A stretch of 64,000 bases of DNA from Eurosta solidaginis (Eukaryota; Arthropoda; Insecta; Diptera; Tephritidae), in NCBI RefSeq assembly GCF_040869045.1, contig NC_090319.1, positions 267,608,897 to 267,672,896 of the forward strand, in the 5' to 3' direction. The position numbers were made by a program, and so were the translations under genes. Positions 1 to 11,600 of the stretch are shown here, in pieces; positions within the stretch are counted from its first letter, which is position 1, and each line of letters opens with the position of its first letter. The notes beneath the pieces were generated by a model. That model saw only the letters and a program-made list of their open reading frames with translations, ran no database searches and was not told where the DNA came from.

Positions 1-187
1 ATAGCCCCTACGCTCAGAATCTCCATTGTAGACAGAACTCTTTGGGAAACAAGGAATCCACATACTAACCGGAGTCATTGAGGCCATTAAAACGGGAACC
101 GGCATTTATAGGCCGAACTTCAAGAAATCGATGTCAATGGGATGCTACAATACTATTTTACAAGCACTAATCCATGCAATAAACACT

Positions 188-1240
188 TAGGTTAGGTTGA
201 ACTGGCCGGTCCATGAGGACCTCACATAGACTGAATAAATCCGTATTGTTACCAGAAGTTTGTTTTAATGACCAAACTGAAAACCCCTATCAAAAACCAG
301 GACCAATGTTATATAATAACTCCATCCTCTTGGCAAATAATAGAAGCTTGCTAGGATTTAAGCTACCTGCTGCTTCTAGATCTGACAGCTGTATCACTCC
401 TAATAGCTGGAGTCTTAGCCTGGCAAGGGCAGGACAAGAGCACAGAACGTGCTCGATCGTTTCCTTCTCCAGCCCCCACTTCCTACATCTGCTATCACCG
501 ACCAAGCCTAATTTAAAGGCATGTGATGCCAGAAGGCAGTGTCCAGTCAGAATACCCGCCATGAGTCTAAAGTCCTCTCTTTTTAATGATAGAAGCAACT
601 TTGTTAGTCTAAGGTTGTAAGACCTGCAAATAATCTTCGAAATTTTACAGCCCCGCGCTTGAACACACGCCTTTCCTGCTTGGTCGATCATTTGCACTTC
701 TCGCCTTCCTTTAATTTCGGAGCAAGCTTCAAGGGATGCACCCTTTTTATCTAGTTCATCCGCTTTTTCATTCCCATCTATTCCCATATGCCCTGGGACG
801 CAATATATATGTATGCTTCTCCCTGTCCCGATTCTCTCCAGGGACTGCTTACACTCTAACACGCATTTAGATGCTGTGCTGTGTGAGATTAATGCCTTAA
901 TTGCTGCTTGACTGTCAATATAAAAGTTAACACTATTACAGCTTGGGCTATTTTCTTCCGGGGTTTCTACTGCTTTGGTTACGGCAACTATTTCCGCTTG
1001 GAAAACGATACAGTAATCCGGCAGCCTGTATGATCTGTTTATCTCCGGATCAGCACAGTATACCGCAGACCCTACTCCTTCCACTACTTTGTAACCATAT
1101 ATGTACACATGTATCGACTCGTCGACCATTTGAGCACCCTTGCGCCAACCGTCCACCTCTATTGTGGCCTTAAGATCGCCATCGAAGCGCAGATATGGAA
1201 TCAGCAATAAACACTTGCTGTGCAGAATTTCTACGAAGAG
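188..1240 (-). mobile_element. 3' end of a non-LTR retrotransposon (RNase H-bearing)
   Basis: A 5'-truncated non-LTR copy on the minus strand. It covers the RNase H domain, the C-terminal cysteine-rich region and the 3' UTR. The 3' UTR, with its tail of short CCTAA-type units at about 188-196, matches the 3' UTR of a second copy ending near 43160, which sets the 3' boundary. The exact clade is uncertain. An RNase H followed by a Cys-Cys-His-Cys tail occurs in the LOA, I and R1 groups. Confidence 0.8.
290..1207 (-). pseudogene. Non-LTR RNase H plus C-terminal region, catalytically damaged
   Basis: This open frame of 305 codons runs through the RNase H domain and the C-terminal region of a non-LTR polyprotein. 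RNase H would remove RNA from the RNA-DNA hybrid during target-primed reverse transcription. The domain retains AEIVAV (Glu), IDSQAA (Asp) and GHMGIDGNEKADEL (His/Asp). The first catalytic motif, YTDGSK in the copy at 41885-43057, reads YIYGYK here, so the first metal-binding Asp is lost. About eight residues after LEACS are also missing, and the CxxC of the tail is changed (CRKWG against CRKCG). The frame is open but the enzyme should be dead. The listed start is a TTG inside a truncated reading frame and is not a true start. I infer an old copy that is no longer selected. Confidence 0.75.
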
Positions 1241-1329
1241 GCTTATCCTCGTGAAGCTTTCTCATTATATTAGAGAGCGAGACAACTTTAAGTTCCTTGC
1301 AGTCTTACACAATTACCCCTAAGCTAGTG

Positions 1330-1480
1330 GATGGATGCACTGGATTCTATATAAAATTATCTGGGCGCCAGGCATCAGGGACATGAATGTAATGAACAAG
1401 CAGACTACCTAGAAAAGGAGGGTACCGTGTCTCTTAATCCCTTCGTGATATGGTACTTAAGTACATTAAATAGCCTCACA
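1330..1480 (+). pseudogene. Remnant of a second RNase H domain (plus strand)
   Basis: Across two frames the plus strand reads WAPG and then HQGHECNEQADYLEKEG. This is the usual RNase H C-terminal signature WxPGHxGxxxNExADxLxKxG with one frameshift between W-A-P-G and H-Q-G. It is only about 150 bp long and is not the same lineage as the minus-strand copy just upstream. The rest of 1241-1616 shows nothing I recognise. Confidence 0.45.
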
Positions 1481-1616
1481 TATAGGAAAAGGCTGGAAGG
1501 TCAAACACAATAGATCTAAATAAAGATCGCGTGAATTGAGGTCTATTAATAGGAATAAATATCGGCTTATTTTCCGATGCAAACTTTTCGGCGAGTTATT
1601 GGCTACTTGTCGGCTT

Positions 1617-1955
1617 GTTATTGTTGTTGTTGAAGCGATAAGGACTATCCCCGAAAGCCTTGGAGAGTGTTATTTTATGGTCCTTCGCCGGATGCAGATC
1701 CGGTACGTTCCGGTACCAAGCCCGACCATCTCGGAAACAGTTTATTATGACCACATGCAACCTTCTAGGTATGCCTGTCGTAGGAGGTGACTTAAATACC
1801 AAATAGATTCAAGGGGTTGTGTAGCGCAACCCTTTCAAGGGGTTTCCAGCGTAATATATAGCTTCTCCAAATCCAATTGTCAAGCTCACCTATCCGTAGC
1901 GAATCCTGTTTCATTAATAGCCGAGGCTCTGGCGGCCCGAACTCCTCATGGATGT
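1617..1955. repeat. Two half-copies of a ~0.4-kb tephritid repeat, opposite orientations
   Basis: From 1617 to about 1765 the sequence is the 3' half of the family on the minus strand, beginning with its GTT/CAA trinucleotide tail. From about 1770 to 1955 it is the 5' half on the plus strand. The 5' half carries the motif CCTGTCGTAGGAGG and a hairpin-forming GGGTTG...CAACCC. The same family occurs at 6663-7030, 35976-36545 and 39752-39955. Confidence 0.7.
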
Positions 1956-2039
1956 AGGGGTCATGTATTTGAAAAGCGTACTTCCCTACAAGTTTAATAC
2001 TCTTTTCTTCCATTTCTTCTTCGTGTATCTGTCCTTCCT

Positions 2040-2790
2040 TTATTGTATTTATCTCCACTCCGTTCTCGATATAATTCTACCTCTCACTTCCAAGGTAATT
2101 CGCACTTGCATTCCCACTCTCTTTCGGAATCCAACTCTCATTCTAACTCTCACTACCACTTTCATTCCCATTCCCACTCTTACTCCCTCCACCACTCTCT
2201 ATCTTTCCCATATAAATTACTTCATATATTCAATCTTTCAATTAAAAAATTATAGAGGCATTAAGAATAAATTGTTTGTTTCATTCACACTTGCACTCCT
2301 GCCCCATTTCCACGGCTTTTTCCTCTTGCACCAAAAACCCTCAAATATTTGCTCCACTCTCTACTATCACTACCTCTCCCACCTAAATTATTCCATATAA
2401 AGAATCTACATATTTATAAAATATTGCACACCCCCTACAAAGATCTGCAAATATATAGAGAATTTGAACATTTGTTTCAGTCGCGCTCTCATTCCTCCTG
2501 CAACTAGCGCTTCCAATCCCAATCCCTCTACCGCTTCGACCTGAATAACCTAATGTATAGAATTTATATGTCAAATATTGTATACCTCCTTAAAATTTAA
2601 ATTTTTTTCACTTATACTCAGACTTTTATTTCCATTTTCACTTCCATTCTAACTCACACTTTCACTTCTTCTACCTCTCCCACCTAAATAGCCTCATATA
2701 CGGAAAATATATACCAAAGCAAGCATAGCGAGTATACAATTTTTATTTCACTCCACTCATTCCTACATCCACTTTCAAGCTTAGCCCTTC
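2040..2790. repeat. Pyrimidine-rich degenerate hexamer-like repeats
   Basis: Blocks at about 2085-2215, 2290-2390 and 2625-2690 are built from variants of CATTCC, CACTCT and CTTTCA, with AT-rich spacers. The frames open across them are side effects of stop-poor pyrimidine tracts. No gene is supported. Confidence 0.7.
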
Positions 2791-2861
2791 TTTGATTTCT
2801 ACTCCAGTTATTTTTTATTTTTTATTTGGAATTTCTATAACAAATATTGGATAGTACCTAA

Positions 2862-3040
2862 TAAATAAAATGCAAGGGCGATAATCTCCGAAGAATTTTA
2901 GGCCGAGTTTCTCTTCAATTTGCGTCGTGCTCCTTTTTAATATTTCCTACAAATTGGCGGGACAGGGCTTATGTACATGTTTTATGCCGACTTGAATTTG
3001 CACTAAAAGCTTTTCATGCAGGCACACACTGGAATTGGAT
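2862..3040 (-). repeat. tRNA-derived SINE, 3' body fragment
   Basis: Reading the minus strand, this matches the 3' body of the same family as 13591-13888. Shared blocks include AAATTGGCGGGAC, GCGTCGTGCTCC and TTTTATGCCGACT. The 3' end lies at 2862 next to a short A-rich tail. The 5' tRNA-like head is absent. Non-autonomous and transcribed by Pol III by analogy with other tRNA SINEs. Confidence 0.7.
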
Positions 3041-3995
3041 TAAAAAAGCACCACTTATATGTTGGCTTTCCCGGGGACTTGAGTACAGATCCTTACATTT
3101 AGTAGGCGGTAAAGATACCACCACAAATCGGCAGCGGCTGTCAAACTTCGAAAAGGCTTGGAACTGAGAATTAAATGTTTTCGCAAACTTTGTAATTTAT
3201 CTCTCTTTATATACCCACAGCTTTCCCAATATTTGCCTACATGACTGATCACTGGCTACTTGCATAAGTATATAGCAAAAATGTGTAATGTGCATGTAAA
3301 AGTAAAGTTGAAAACTAACGAACGTTAAATGATAAACAATTTTTAAGTGAAATTCAAATCAAAATAGCTGACAACAAACAAGGAACGGTAGTGGACAGAA
3401 CAAAGCGCCTCCCACATTTGATTGTGACATGCCACAATACACAAGTTGCAAGCAACTTAGACACAGACACACATACATAAACTCGCATCATCAAATGTTG
3501 GATGGATGAGTCGCCAACGTTCAACATTTCTACACATCGCGGAAGTGTCAAGGTGAGATAAAATGAAAATTGGCATATGAAATTGGCATTGCTATCCAAC
3601 TAACCGTACAACGGCACTCTTGTTCAACCATTAAGACCATTACATTACGTTAAATTACATTGCAAAAGCTCAGGAAACAATCTTAACTTCGATTTATATG
3701 CTCATCGTAGCAATGATTGAGACAGACAAACAAAAATCAAATAAAAACCGTAAACATTCAGTCATTCACTTGTTCAATCAGCTTTTGGTAGCAACGCTCA
3801 ATCATTGACATTGCAGAAATCAACTTATCATATACAGCATAGTTGGGCATTGTGCAACAACCTTTTAATATCAATCGAAATTTTAAATTTGTAAGAAAAT
3901 GTTGCACAATCTTATAAAAAAATTCAAGTTCCCAAAAACGTAACGTCTTGAGCTACGCTTACAGAGTTGGTGATTGGTTGGTTGAGTAAGAATTC
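3041..3995. other. No recognisable gene or repeat
   Basis: About 950 bp of AT-rich sequence. The short frames here have no motif I recognise and no credible start context. It could be old repeat or host intergenic DNA. Confidence 0.5.
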
Positions 3996-3997
3996 GG

Positions 3998-4935
3998 GTA
4001 CGGTTTCGATAAATATTGCTGTTTCAGTACGAATATGGTTTCGATTTGAATTTCGATTACGGCTTCGTGTATAATTTCGGCTTTGATTTGGGTCTCGGTT
4101 ACGGATTCGATTACGATTATGATTACGCTTACTGTTTCAATTAAGATTTTCGGCTTCGGTTACTATTTCAGTAACAGTTTCCATTACGGTAACGGCTTTA
4201 AAAACGTTTTTGAAAACGGGTTTGCTTTCGGATACAGTTTTCGGCGACAGTTACGGTAACTTTTCAGTGTTGATTCCATCGCTCGTGATTGATCTGTTGG
4301 TTTACATCACGGTTTTAGATAGAGTTTCGCTTGTGGTTTGAGTTCAGTGAAGATTAGTCCTGATTGCGATTTCGACTGCGTTTTGGGTTTAGACTTTTGT
4401 TAGGGTAAAGGTTACATTATTGGAAGCAATTTCAGCTACAGTCACGGTTTCGGTTTTAGTTTAGGTTTAGATAACAGTAAAATTTAATGTTACAGGTTTA
4501 GTAATGGTTACGGTAAGGGTTTCGGTTACAGTTACAGTTATAGTTATAATTTTAGTTACGGTTTCGGGTACATTTTAAGTTAAGGGTTCGGTGACTGATT
4601 CGGTTACAGTTTTTGTAACGGTTTCTGCTACAGTTACAGTTTTGGTTACGATTACAATATCGGGTTCGGTTGCATTGCAAGTTAGGATTACGGCAACGAT
4701 TTCGGTTACAGTACCAGTAACAGTTGCAGCTACAGTTGCGGATGACTTTTCGGATACAGTTTCAAGAACGTTTACCGTGACTGTCCGGTTTCGATCACAG
4801 CTACAGTTTCAGTTACGGTTACGGTAACAGTTTTGGCTACAGTAGCGATCCGGTTTCGGATACAGATGCAATTATATTACAGTTTCGGTTACGATTACGG
4901 TAACGGTTCCGGTTTCCGTTCTGGGTTTTGGTAAC
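3998..4935. repeat. Degenerate GTTACG/GTTTCG hexamer-type array
   Basis: About 940 bp made almost wholly of six-base words around GTTACG, GTTTCG, GTTACA and GTTTTG, often phased as twelve-base pairs. A 78-codon frame at 4591-4827 exists because the six-base phase encodes a Val-Thr/Ser-Val type repeat. It has no independent support as a gene. Confidence 0.8.
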
Positions 4936-5064
4936 TAGTAGTCGTTTTATACAAAATTTTTTGCTATCCATACCGTAAAGTTCCCTTTCGAAGAAAAAAA
5001 AGAAACACGCTCTACAGGTTTATTTTCATATCTCACCTGAAATATGAGAAACGATAGAATGTCA

Positions 5065-5445
5065 CTTGGTATGGTCAAAAGAAAAGTTCTCCAAGATATG
5101 AATGGTCCGATCCGTGCTGCTGACGTCGAGTATAGAAAGAGAAAACGTGATGAGCTGTAAGATACTTACGCAGATATAGAGCATAAAGAACCGAATAAAA
5201 GCCGACATGCTTCATTGGCTAGGTCATATATTCGAACGGGAGAAGAAGACACGGGCTAGAATGTATATGTTGCTATCGACACCCCCATTCGGTAGCAAGG
5301 GAAAGAGATACCTGAATTGAGCTGGGAGAGATAGATGGGGATAGACTTGATCTCCTTTGTTGATCTCAATTGGCGTCAGATAAAGCGAAACGGGGACAGC
5401 TGACTTATTACGCGACGTCATAAATCACTTAGAAGTTTGAGCGCC
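5065..5445 (+). pseudogene. Decayed C-terminus of a non-LTR retrotransposon polyprotein
   Basis: Read in adjacent frames the plus strand gives AADVEYRKRKRDEL, then IKNRIKADMLHWLGHI, then a Gly/Arg/Lys-rich piece and a final RDVINHLE. This is the well-known order at the C-terminus of endonuclease/reverse-transcriptase elements (EYRxRxNxEL, then RLRWxGHI, then a GRPRxRW-type stretch). It would lie downstream of the reverse transcriptase core and has no catalytic residues of its own. Several stop codons interrupt it (after KRDEL and in the GRP-like stretch), so it is dead. Related C-terminal remnants lie at 23667-23902 and 44092-44275, both on the minus strand. Confidence 0.55.
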
Positions 5446-6660
5446 AATTTATGATGACGATCCATATTGTTTGTACCTGTCTTTTGGTAAATAAGTTGAG
5501 TTTAGGAGTGTTTTTCAGATCACGTGTTATGGGACGTGAGACCATTTCGTAAATATCTAGCAAGTGCTGCGCACATTCTTTCGATATCGTGTATCTTGCC
5601 AGTGAAAGGTAAAATATAATACTCAATGTACTTTTTCCTTATATGTCATAAGGTCTTTGTTGTTTTTGACTGCATTACTGTATCATCCCTTTAGGGAAAA
5701 TCTCTAGTTCAAAACTAGTGCGCTTCTAGTACATTCGGAACTACTACTAATTCGTCATCTATATTTTTCACATAGATACAAATTTCCATTTCGATAGTTC
5801 CGAAATAGTGCAAAAATTTACAGCTAAGATCAAGTTCTTTTCTTGGTACTATTTCGTTGGCTTCGAACCGGATCGAAATTCGTACGATATTATCCCCTTT
5901 TCAAGAGTTCCAAACCGGTGGAAAAGTGTGGGAAAAAAAGACATACTCATAGACGAAGCTTCGTGAAGCTGGTAAGGTTTTTATAAAATATGTTATACAT
6001 GATATATATAAATCCAATCTGTCCATTTTATAACTGGAGAAAATTTATCTACTAACGAACTAGTACTTATTTGGCATTTAAGTATAGTTCCGAAACATAT
6101 ATTTGTATCATATGTTACTGACTTCCTTCACGGATTGTATTTTTGTTATCGTAAAACTGATTCGGCTAACCGGCTACATCTGAATGGTGTATTCTTTTCC
6201 AACCCGAGGTAACCCGAAATTTTGGCGCTTGTCAAGAAAACGCATCATGAACAAGTTCTCAGCAGCCTGAGGAACAACAAAAGGAACAAGTTTCGAATGG
6301 ATTTGGGTGCCCACGATATATTCAGATAAATAATCTACTCACGTCTACGTGTAATGACAGTAGCTATTTTACGTAAGGTAAACGTTCATGGCGGTACTTG
6401 TTGTTACAGTGGCGAAAAGTACATAAAACACGCTTAAAAAGGATTAAAAATGATGACCAGTGGCTTTCGATTGCGAAAAATCAAACGCAGTGAAGATTAC
6501 TAAACACATTATCAACATTTTATGCACGTTGCATGCCAAATGTCATGTAGAAGTAATATAGAATTATTTAAGTATGTTGTAATTAGCCGTGTTGTCAATT
6601 GCGTTGAAAGAAAATGCAGGTTAAATTGAAATATTGGCTCAGGGTGTGCTATTTCTAACT
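5446..6660. other. No recognisable gene or repeat
   Basis: About 1.2 kb of AT-rich sequence. The only frame of note, on the minus strand at 5429-5626, has no motif. I see no repeat shared with the rest of the window. Confidence 0.5.
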
Positions 6661-6662
6661 AG

Positions 6663-7030
6663 CAGACCCCCAGCAGGTTAGGTGGATCTAAATACAACTG
6701 CGGCAGGTATACCTGTCGTAAGAGGCAACTTAAATACTCAAATGACTCAAGGGGTTGTGCCTCGCAACCCTTTCAAATTCGAATTCTCTTTCTTTAGCAG
6801 CCGATGCTCTGGCGACTCCAAGTTCCCTGAAACTAAGGGATGGAGGGTGGGACTGCCTATAAAGTACAATGAGGTCATACTAAATCGTTCCCGAGATGGT
6901 CGGGCTTGTACCTTAATGTTGTTTGTTACCATAAAGAACCGGACCGTTATCCGTAAAAGGACCATGAACTTCGACAGCACTCCTCAAAACTTCAGGGAGT
7001 GTCTTGATCGATACAAGAACAGATCAAAGA
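6663..7030 (+). repeat. ~0.4-kb tephritid repeat, nearly full length
   Basis: This is the most complete copy of the family here. It runs from the CCCCAGCAGGTTAGG block through CCTGTCGTAAGAGG, the GGGTTG...CAACCC hairpin and TCCCGAGATGGTCGGGC to the final AGGGAGTGTCTTGATCGATAC region. In other copies the 3' end is a CAA/GTT trinucleotide tail, as in a retroposon. The 139-codon frame across it (6682-7101) is fortuitous: other copies do not preserve it. Confidence 0.7.
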
Positions 7031-7325
7031 TGAACTTAATACTGAGCTACTGGAAATTAAAAATCTCTTTTAAATCAACTTTCAAAAGAAAACAGCTCTA
7101 AGTAATACGTAATCGTTGCACTGCAGCAGCGTGAATCCTTTTTTACATCATTTAAAACCCAACTCAAACAATTTTTAAGTTCGCCTTATGCTTATCTTTA
7201 TCTTTCTTTACTGTATACTTATAAAATGAAAGGCCCTAATTTTCCTGGACCAAAACAGCCGATCCATTAGATATATTTTCCTAATTAAGGCCTTCTTCTT
7301 AATCTTATAACAACGCCAAGTGTTA

Positions 7326-7333
7326 TTTAAAAT
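7326..7333. other. Left 8-bp target-site duplication (TTTAAAAT)
   Basis: TTTAAAAT at 7326-7333 directly abuts the left terminus TAGTGGTGGGA and is repeated exactly at 13436-13443. An 8-bp duplication is the hallmark of hAT-superfamily insertion. Confidence 0.85.
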
Positions 7334-7515
7334 TAGTGGTGGGATTATTTTCGAATTATATCCGAATAAACGTTATTCGAATAAACGAATAAATTTATTC
7401 GTTTCAAATAATCCGAATAACATTTATTCGGATTTTTTATTCGTTTATTTGGATAGTACTATCCGGATAGTGCGCACTATCCGGATACTTCGAATAGTAA
7501 AATAAAAGACATTGC
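7334..7515 (+). repeat. Left terminal inverted repeat
   Basis: 182 bp. Its inner part is inverted-identical or nearly so to 13296-13435: TTTTTTATTCGTTTATT, GGATAGTACTATC, ACTATCCGGATACTTCGAAT and AAAAGACATTGC all recur in reverse. It holds internal palindromes such as ATCCGGATAGTGCGCACTATCCGGAT (7456-7481 region). It is about 40 bp longer than the right repeat. Confidence 0.85.
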
Positions 7516-8658
7516 GTTTATGTTACGCTCATCGCTTGTCCAGATGAGCATGCACATATATTTATACGTACATATATTTATGTGTGTATAGATGCATATA
7601 TGCAAATATTTTTGTTTGTTTGGGGTTGCTTTGTTAATATTCATTTATTTAGTTACATATATTTACGTAACCAGTTGTGCTTGAGGCTTAAGCTAGAAGT
7701 CGTTTACAACTGTACTGATCATAGAACTTTGTTTATTAGTAAACAGGTGTGGAAATGGTAATATGGTAGGGATTTTTGTTTCCCATATACATACATGTAT
7801 ACATATGTATGTATGTATGTAAGTTGTATGGAACATTTTTGTTTTGATATCTTTTGGTTTGTATAAACATCTAAATGGTCACCATTAAAAAAATAAGTTT
7901 ACATGTCATTGTCAACATTTTTTGCGAAGTCTGATGGATCAAAAGTTATTTAAATTAGATTCAAAGGAATCTGCAAGAATACAACATGTACATATGTTAG
8001 AATATGCTTATATGCACACTTGGGTGTTTATATTACAGCTTTTAACGCGTTCAAAGACAATCAAAATTTTAAGGAGCGCAAAAACAGACAGACAGCCGTT
8101 TTTGAAACTAGTCACTAATTCCACTAGAATTTTGTTACGTTTAAAATGGATTGCTTCAAACTTTATTTTAGGAAATTTTTTTCCAAAGTTTTCATTAAGT
8201 TAACATTGACCTTAAATAACTTTTGATCCATCAGACTTCGCAAACAATTTTGACAATGACATGTAAACTTATTTTTTTAATGGTGACCAATTAGATGTTT
8301 ATACAAACCAAAAGATATCAAAACAAAAATTTTCCATACAACTTGCATACATACATATGTATATATGTATGTATATGGGAAACAAAAATCCCTACCATAT
8401 TACCATTTCCACACCTGTTTACTAATAAACAAAGTTCTATGATCAGTACAGTTGTAAACGACCCCGATAACTATTTCTAGCTTAAGCCTCGAGCACAACT
8501 TTGGTTACGTAAATATATGTAACTAAATAAATGAATATTAACAAATCAATCCCAAACAAACAAAAATATTTGCATATATGCATCTATACACACATAAATA
8601 TATGTACGTATAAATATATGTGCATGCTCATCTGCATAACATAAACGCAATGTCTTTT
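7504..8658. repeat. Inner palindrome: two ~450-bp arms around a 258-bp spacer
   Basis: The left arm is 7504-7953 and the right arm 8212-8658, its reverse complement with scattered substitutions. Arms begin and end at AAAAGACATTGC / GCAATGTCTTTT and meet at TTGATCCATCAGACTTCG. The spacer, 7954-8211, contains an open frame without recognisable motifs. Both arms carry alternating TATGTA/CATATA tracts. Single strands of this region could form a long hairpin. Confidence 0.85.
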
Positions 8659-11600
8659 AAGATCGCGGGTTCCAATCGAGCTCAAGGCCTAACAATAATT
8701 TTTTTTATCATTATTATTGTTATGATAAATTTTTTCTTAATTGAAAAAATTTTTAAATTAGAATAGAAGAAAGAAAAAATTTTAGACAACTGCCAAAGCT
8801 CGTTGTATAGATCCATTTCGGGAACTGCTAAATTCCTTCATAGGCAACGTTTAGGCGCCGCTGCTAAAACCATTCAGCCACAACAGCGATTTTTTGTTTG
8901 TCTTCATTAATCCTACTTGTATTCTGGTTCGTGCAAATTGATATTCACACCACTGCGACATCTGTTGCAGAATAGCTGTGAAAATTGGACTTGTTTGTTG
9001 GCAATGCTGCCATAGTGTCATATTTTATCAATTGGCACGAACCACAATAGAAGTAGGATTAATGAAGACAAACAAAAAACCGCTGTGGTGGCTGAATGGT
9101 TATAGCAGCGGCGCCTAAACGTTGCCGATGAAGGAATTTAGCAGTTCCCGAAATGGATCTATACAACGAGCTTTGGCAGTTGTCTAAAATTTTTTCTTTC
9201 TTCTATTCTAATTTAAAAATTTTTTCAATTAAGAAAAAATTTATCATAACAATAATAATGATAAAAAAAAATTATTGTTAGGCCTTGAGCTCGATTCGAA
9301 CCCGCGATCTTAAAATCAGTAGGCCGATATAACAACAAAAATTGTTAATACATCCCAGAGCACGGGGAAAAACAAGTGTCAATAAAATATGATACTATGG
9401 CAGCATTGCCAACAAACAAGTCCAATTTTCACAGCTATTCTGCAACAGATGTCGCAGTGGTGTGAATATCAATTGGCACGAACCAGAATAGAAGTAGGAT
9501 TAATGAAGACAAACAAAAAACCGCTGTGGTGGCTGAATGGTTATAGCAGCGGAGCCTAAACGTTGCCGATGAAGGAATTTAGCAGTTCCCGAAATGGATC
9601 TATACAACGAGCTTTGCCAGTTGTCTAAAATTTTTTCTTTCTTCTATTCTAATTTAAAAATTTTTTCAATTAAGAAAAAATTTATCATAACAATAATAAT
9701 GATAAAAAAAAATTATTGTTAGGCCTTGAGCTCGATTCGAACCCGCGATCTTAAAATCAGTAGGCCGATATAACAACAAAAATTGTTAATACATCCCAGA
9801 GCACGGGGAAAAACAAGTGTCAATAAAATATGACACTATGGCAGCATTGCCAACAAACAAGTCCAATTTTCACAGCTATTCTGCAACAGATGTCGCAGTG
9901 GTGTGAATATCAATTGGCACGAACCAGAATAGAAGTAGGATTAATGAAGACAAACAAAAAACCGCTGTGGTGGCTGAATGGTTATAGGTGCGGCGCCTAA
10001 ACGTTGCCGATGAAGGAATTTAGCAGTTCCCGAAATGGATCTATACAACGAGCTTTGGCAGTTGTCTAAAATTTTTTCTTTCTTCTATTCTAATTTAAAA
10101 ATTTTTTCAATTAAGAAAAAATTTATCATAACAATAATAATGATAAAAAAAAATTATTGTTAGGCCTTGAGCTCGATTCGAACCCGCGATCTTAAAATCA
10201 GTAGGCCGATATAACAACAAAAATTGTTAATACATCCCAGAGCACGGGGAAAAACAAGTGTCAATAAAATATGACACTATGGCAGCATTGCCAACAAAGA
10301 AGTCCAATTTTCACAGCTATTCTGCAACAGATGTCGCAGTGGTGTGAATATCAATTGGCACGAACCAGAATAGAAGTAGGATTAATGAATACAAACAAAA
10401 AACCGCTGTGGTGGCTGAATGGTTATAGCAGCGGCGCCTAAACGTTGCCGATGAAGGAATTTAGCAGTTCCCGAAATGGATCTATACAACGAGCTTTGGC
10501 AGTTGTCTAAAATTTTTTCTTTCCTCTATTCTAATTTAAAAATTTTTTCAATTAAGAAAAAATTCATCATAACAATAATAATGATAAAAAAAAATTATTG
10601 TTAGGCCTTGAGCTCGATTCGAACCCGCGATCTTAAAATCAGTAGGCCGATATAACAACAAAAATTGTTAATACATCCCAGAGCACGGGGAAAAACAAGT
10701 GTCAATAAAATATGACACTATGGCAGCATTGCCAACAAACAAGTCCAATTTTCACAGCTATTCTGCAACAGATGTCGCAGTGGTGTGAATATCAATTGGC
10801 ACGAACCAGAATAGAAGTAGGATTAATGAAGACAAACAAAAAACCGCTGTGGTGGCTGAATGGTTATAGCAGCGGCGCCTAAACGTTGCCGATGAAGGAA
10901 TTTAGCAGTTCCCGAAATGGATCTATACAACGAGCTTTGGCAGTTGTCTAAAATTTTTTCTTTCTTCTATTCTAATTTAAAAATTTTTTCAATTAAGAAA
11001 AAATTTATCATAACAATAATAATGATAAAAAAAATTATTGTTAGGCCTTGAGCTCGAGTCGAACCCGCGATCTTAAAATCAGTAGGCCGATATAACAACA
11101 AAAATTGTTAATACATCCCAGAGCACGGGGAAAAACAAGTGTCAATAAAATATGACACTATGGCAGCATTGCCAACAAACAAGTCCAATTTTCACAGCTA
11201 TTCTGCAACAGATGTCGCAGTGGTGTGAATATCAATTGGCACGAACCAGAATAGAAGTAGGATTAATGAAGACAAACAAAAAACCGCTGTGGTGGCTGAA
11301 TGGTTATAGCAGCGGCGCCTAAACGTTGCCGATGAAGGAATTTAGCAGTTCCCGAAATGGATCTTTACAACGAGCTTTGGCAGTTGTCTAAAATTTTTTC
11401 TTTCTTCTATTCTAATTTAAAAATTTTTTCAATTAAGAAAAAATTTATCATAACAATAATAATGATAAAAAAAATTATTGTTAGGCCTTGAGCTCGATTC
11501 GAACCCGCGATCTTAAAATCAGTAGGCCGATATAACAACAAAAATTGTTAATACATCCCAGAGCACGGGGAAAAACAAGTGTCAATAAAATATGACACTA

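Noticed and set aside
188..196. Telomere repeat (TTAGG)n
   Set aside because: Only two units, at the expected 3' tail of a non-LTR copy; no extended array.
4591..4827. 78-codon Val/Thr-rich frame
   Set aside because: It is the translation of the six-base repeat; no homologue type, start context or independent support.
6682..7101. 139-codon frame
   Set aside because: It spans a non-coding high-copy repeat; other copies in the window do not keep it open.
7922..8203. 93-codon frame in the palindrome spacer as a possible transposase
   Set aside because: No DDE or BED-type motif, low-complexity codon use, and too short.
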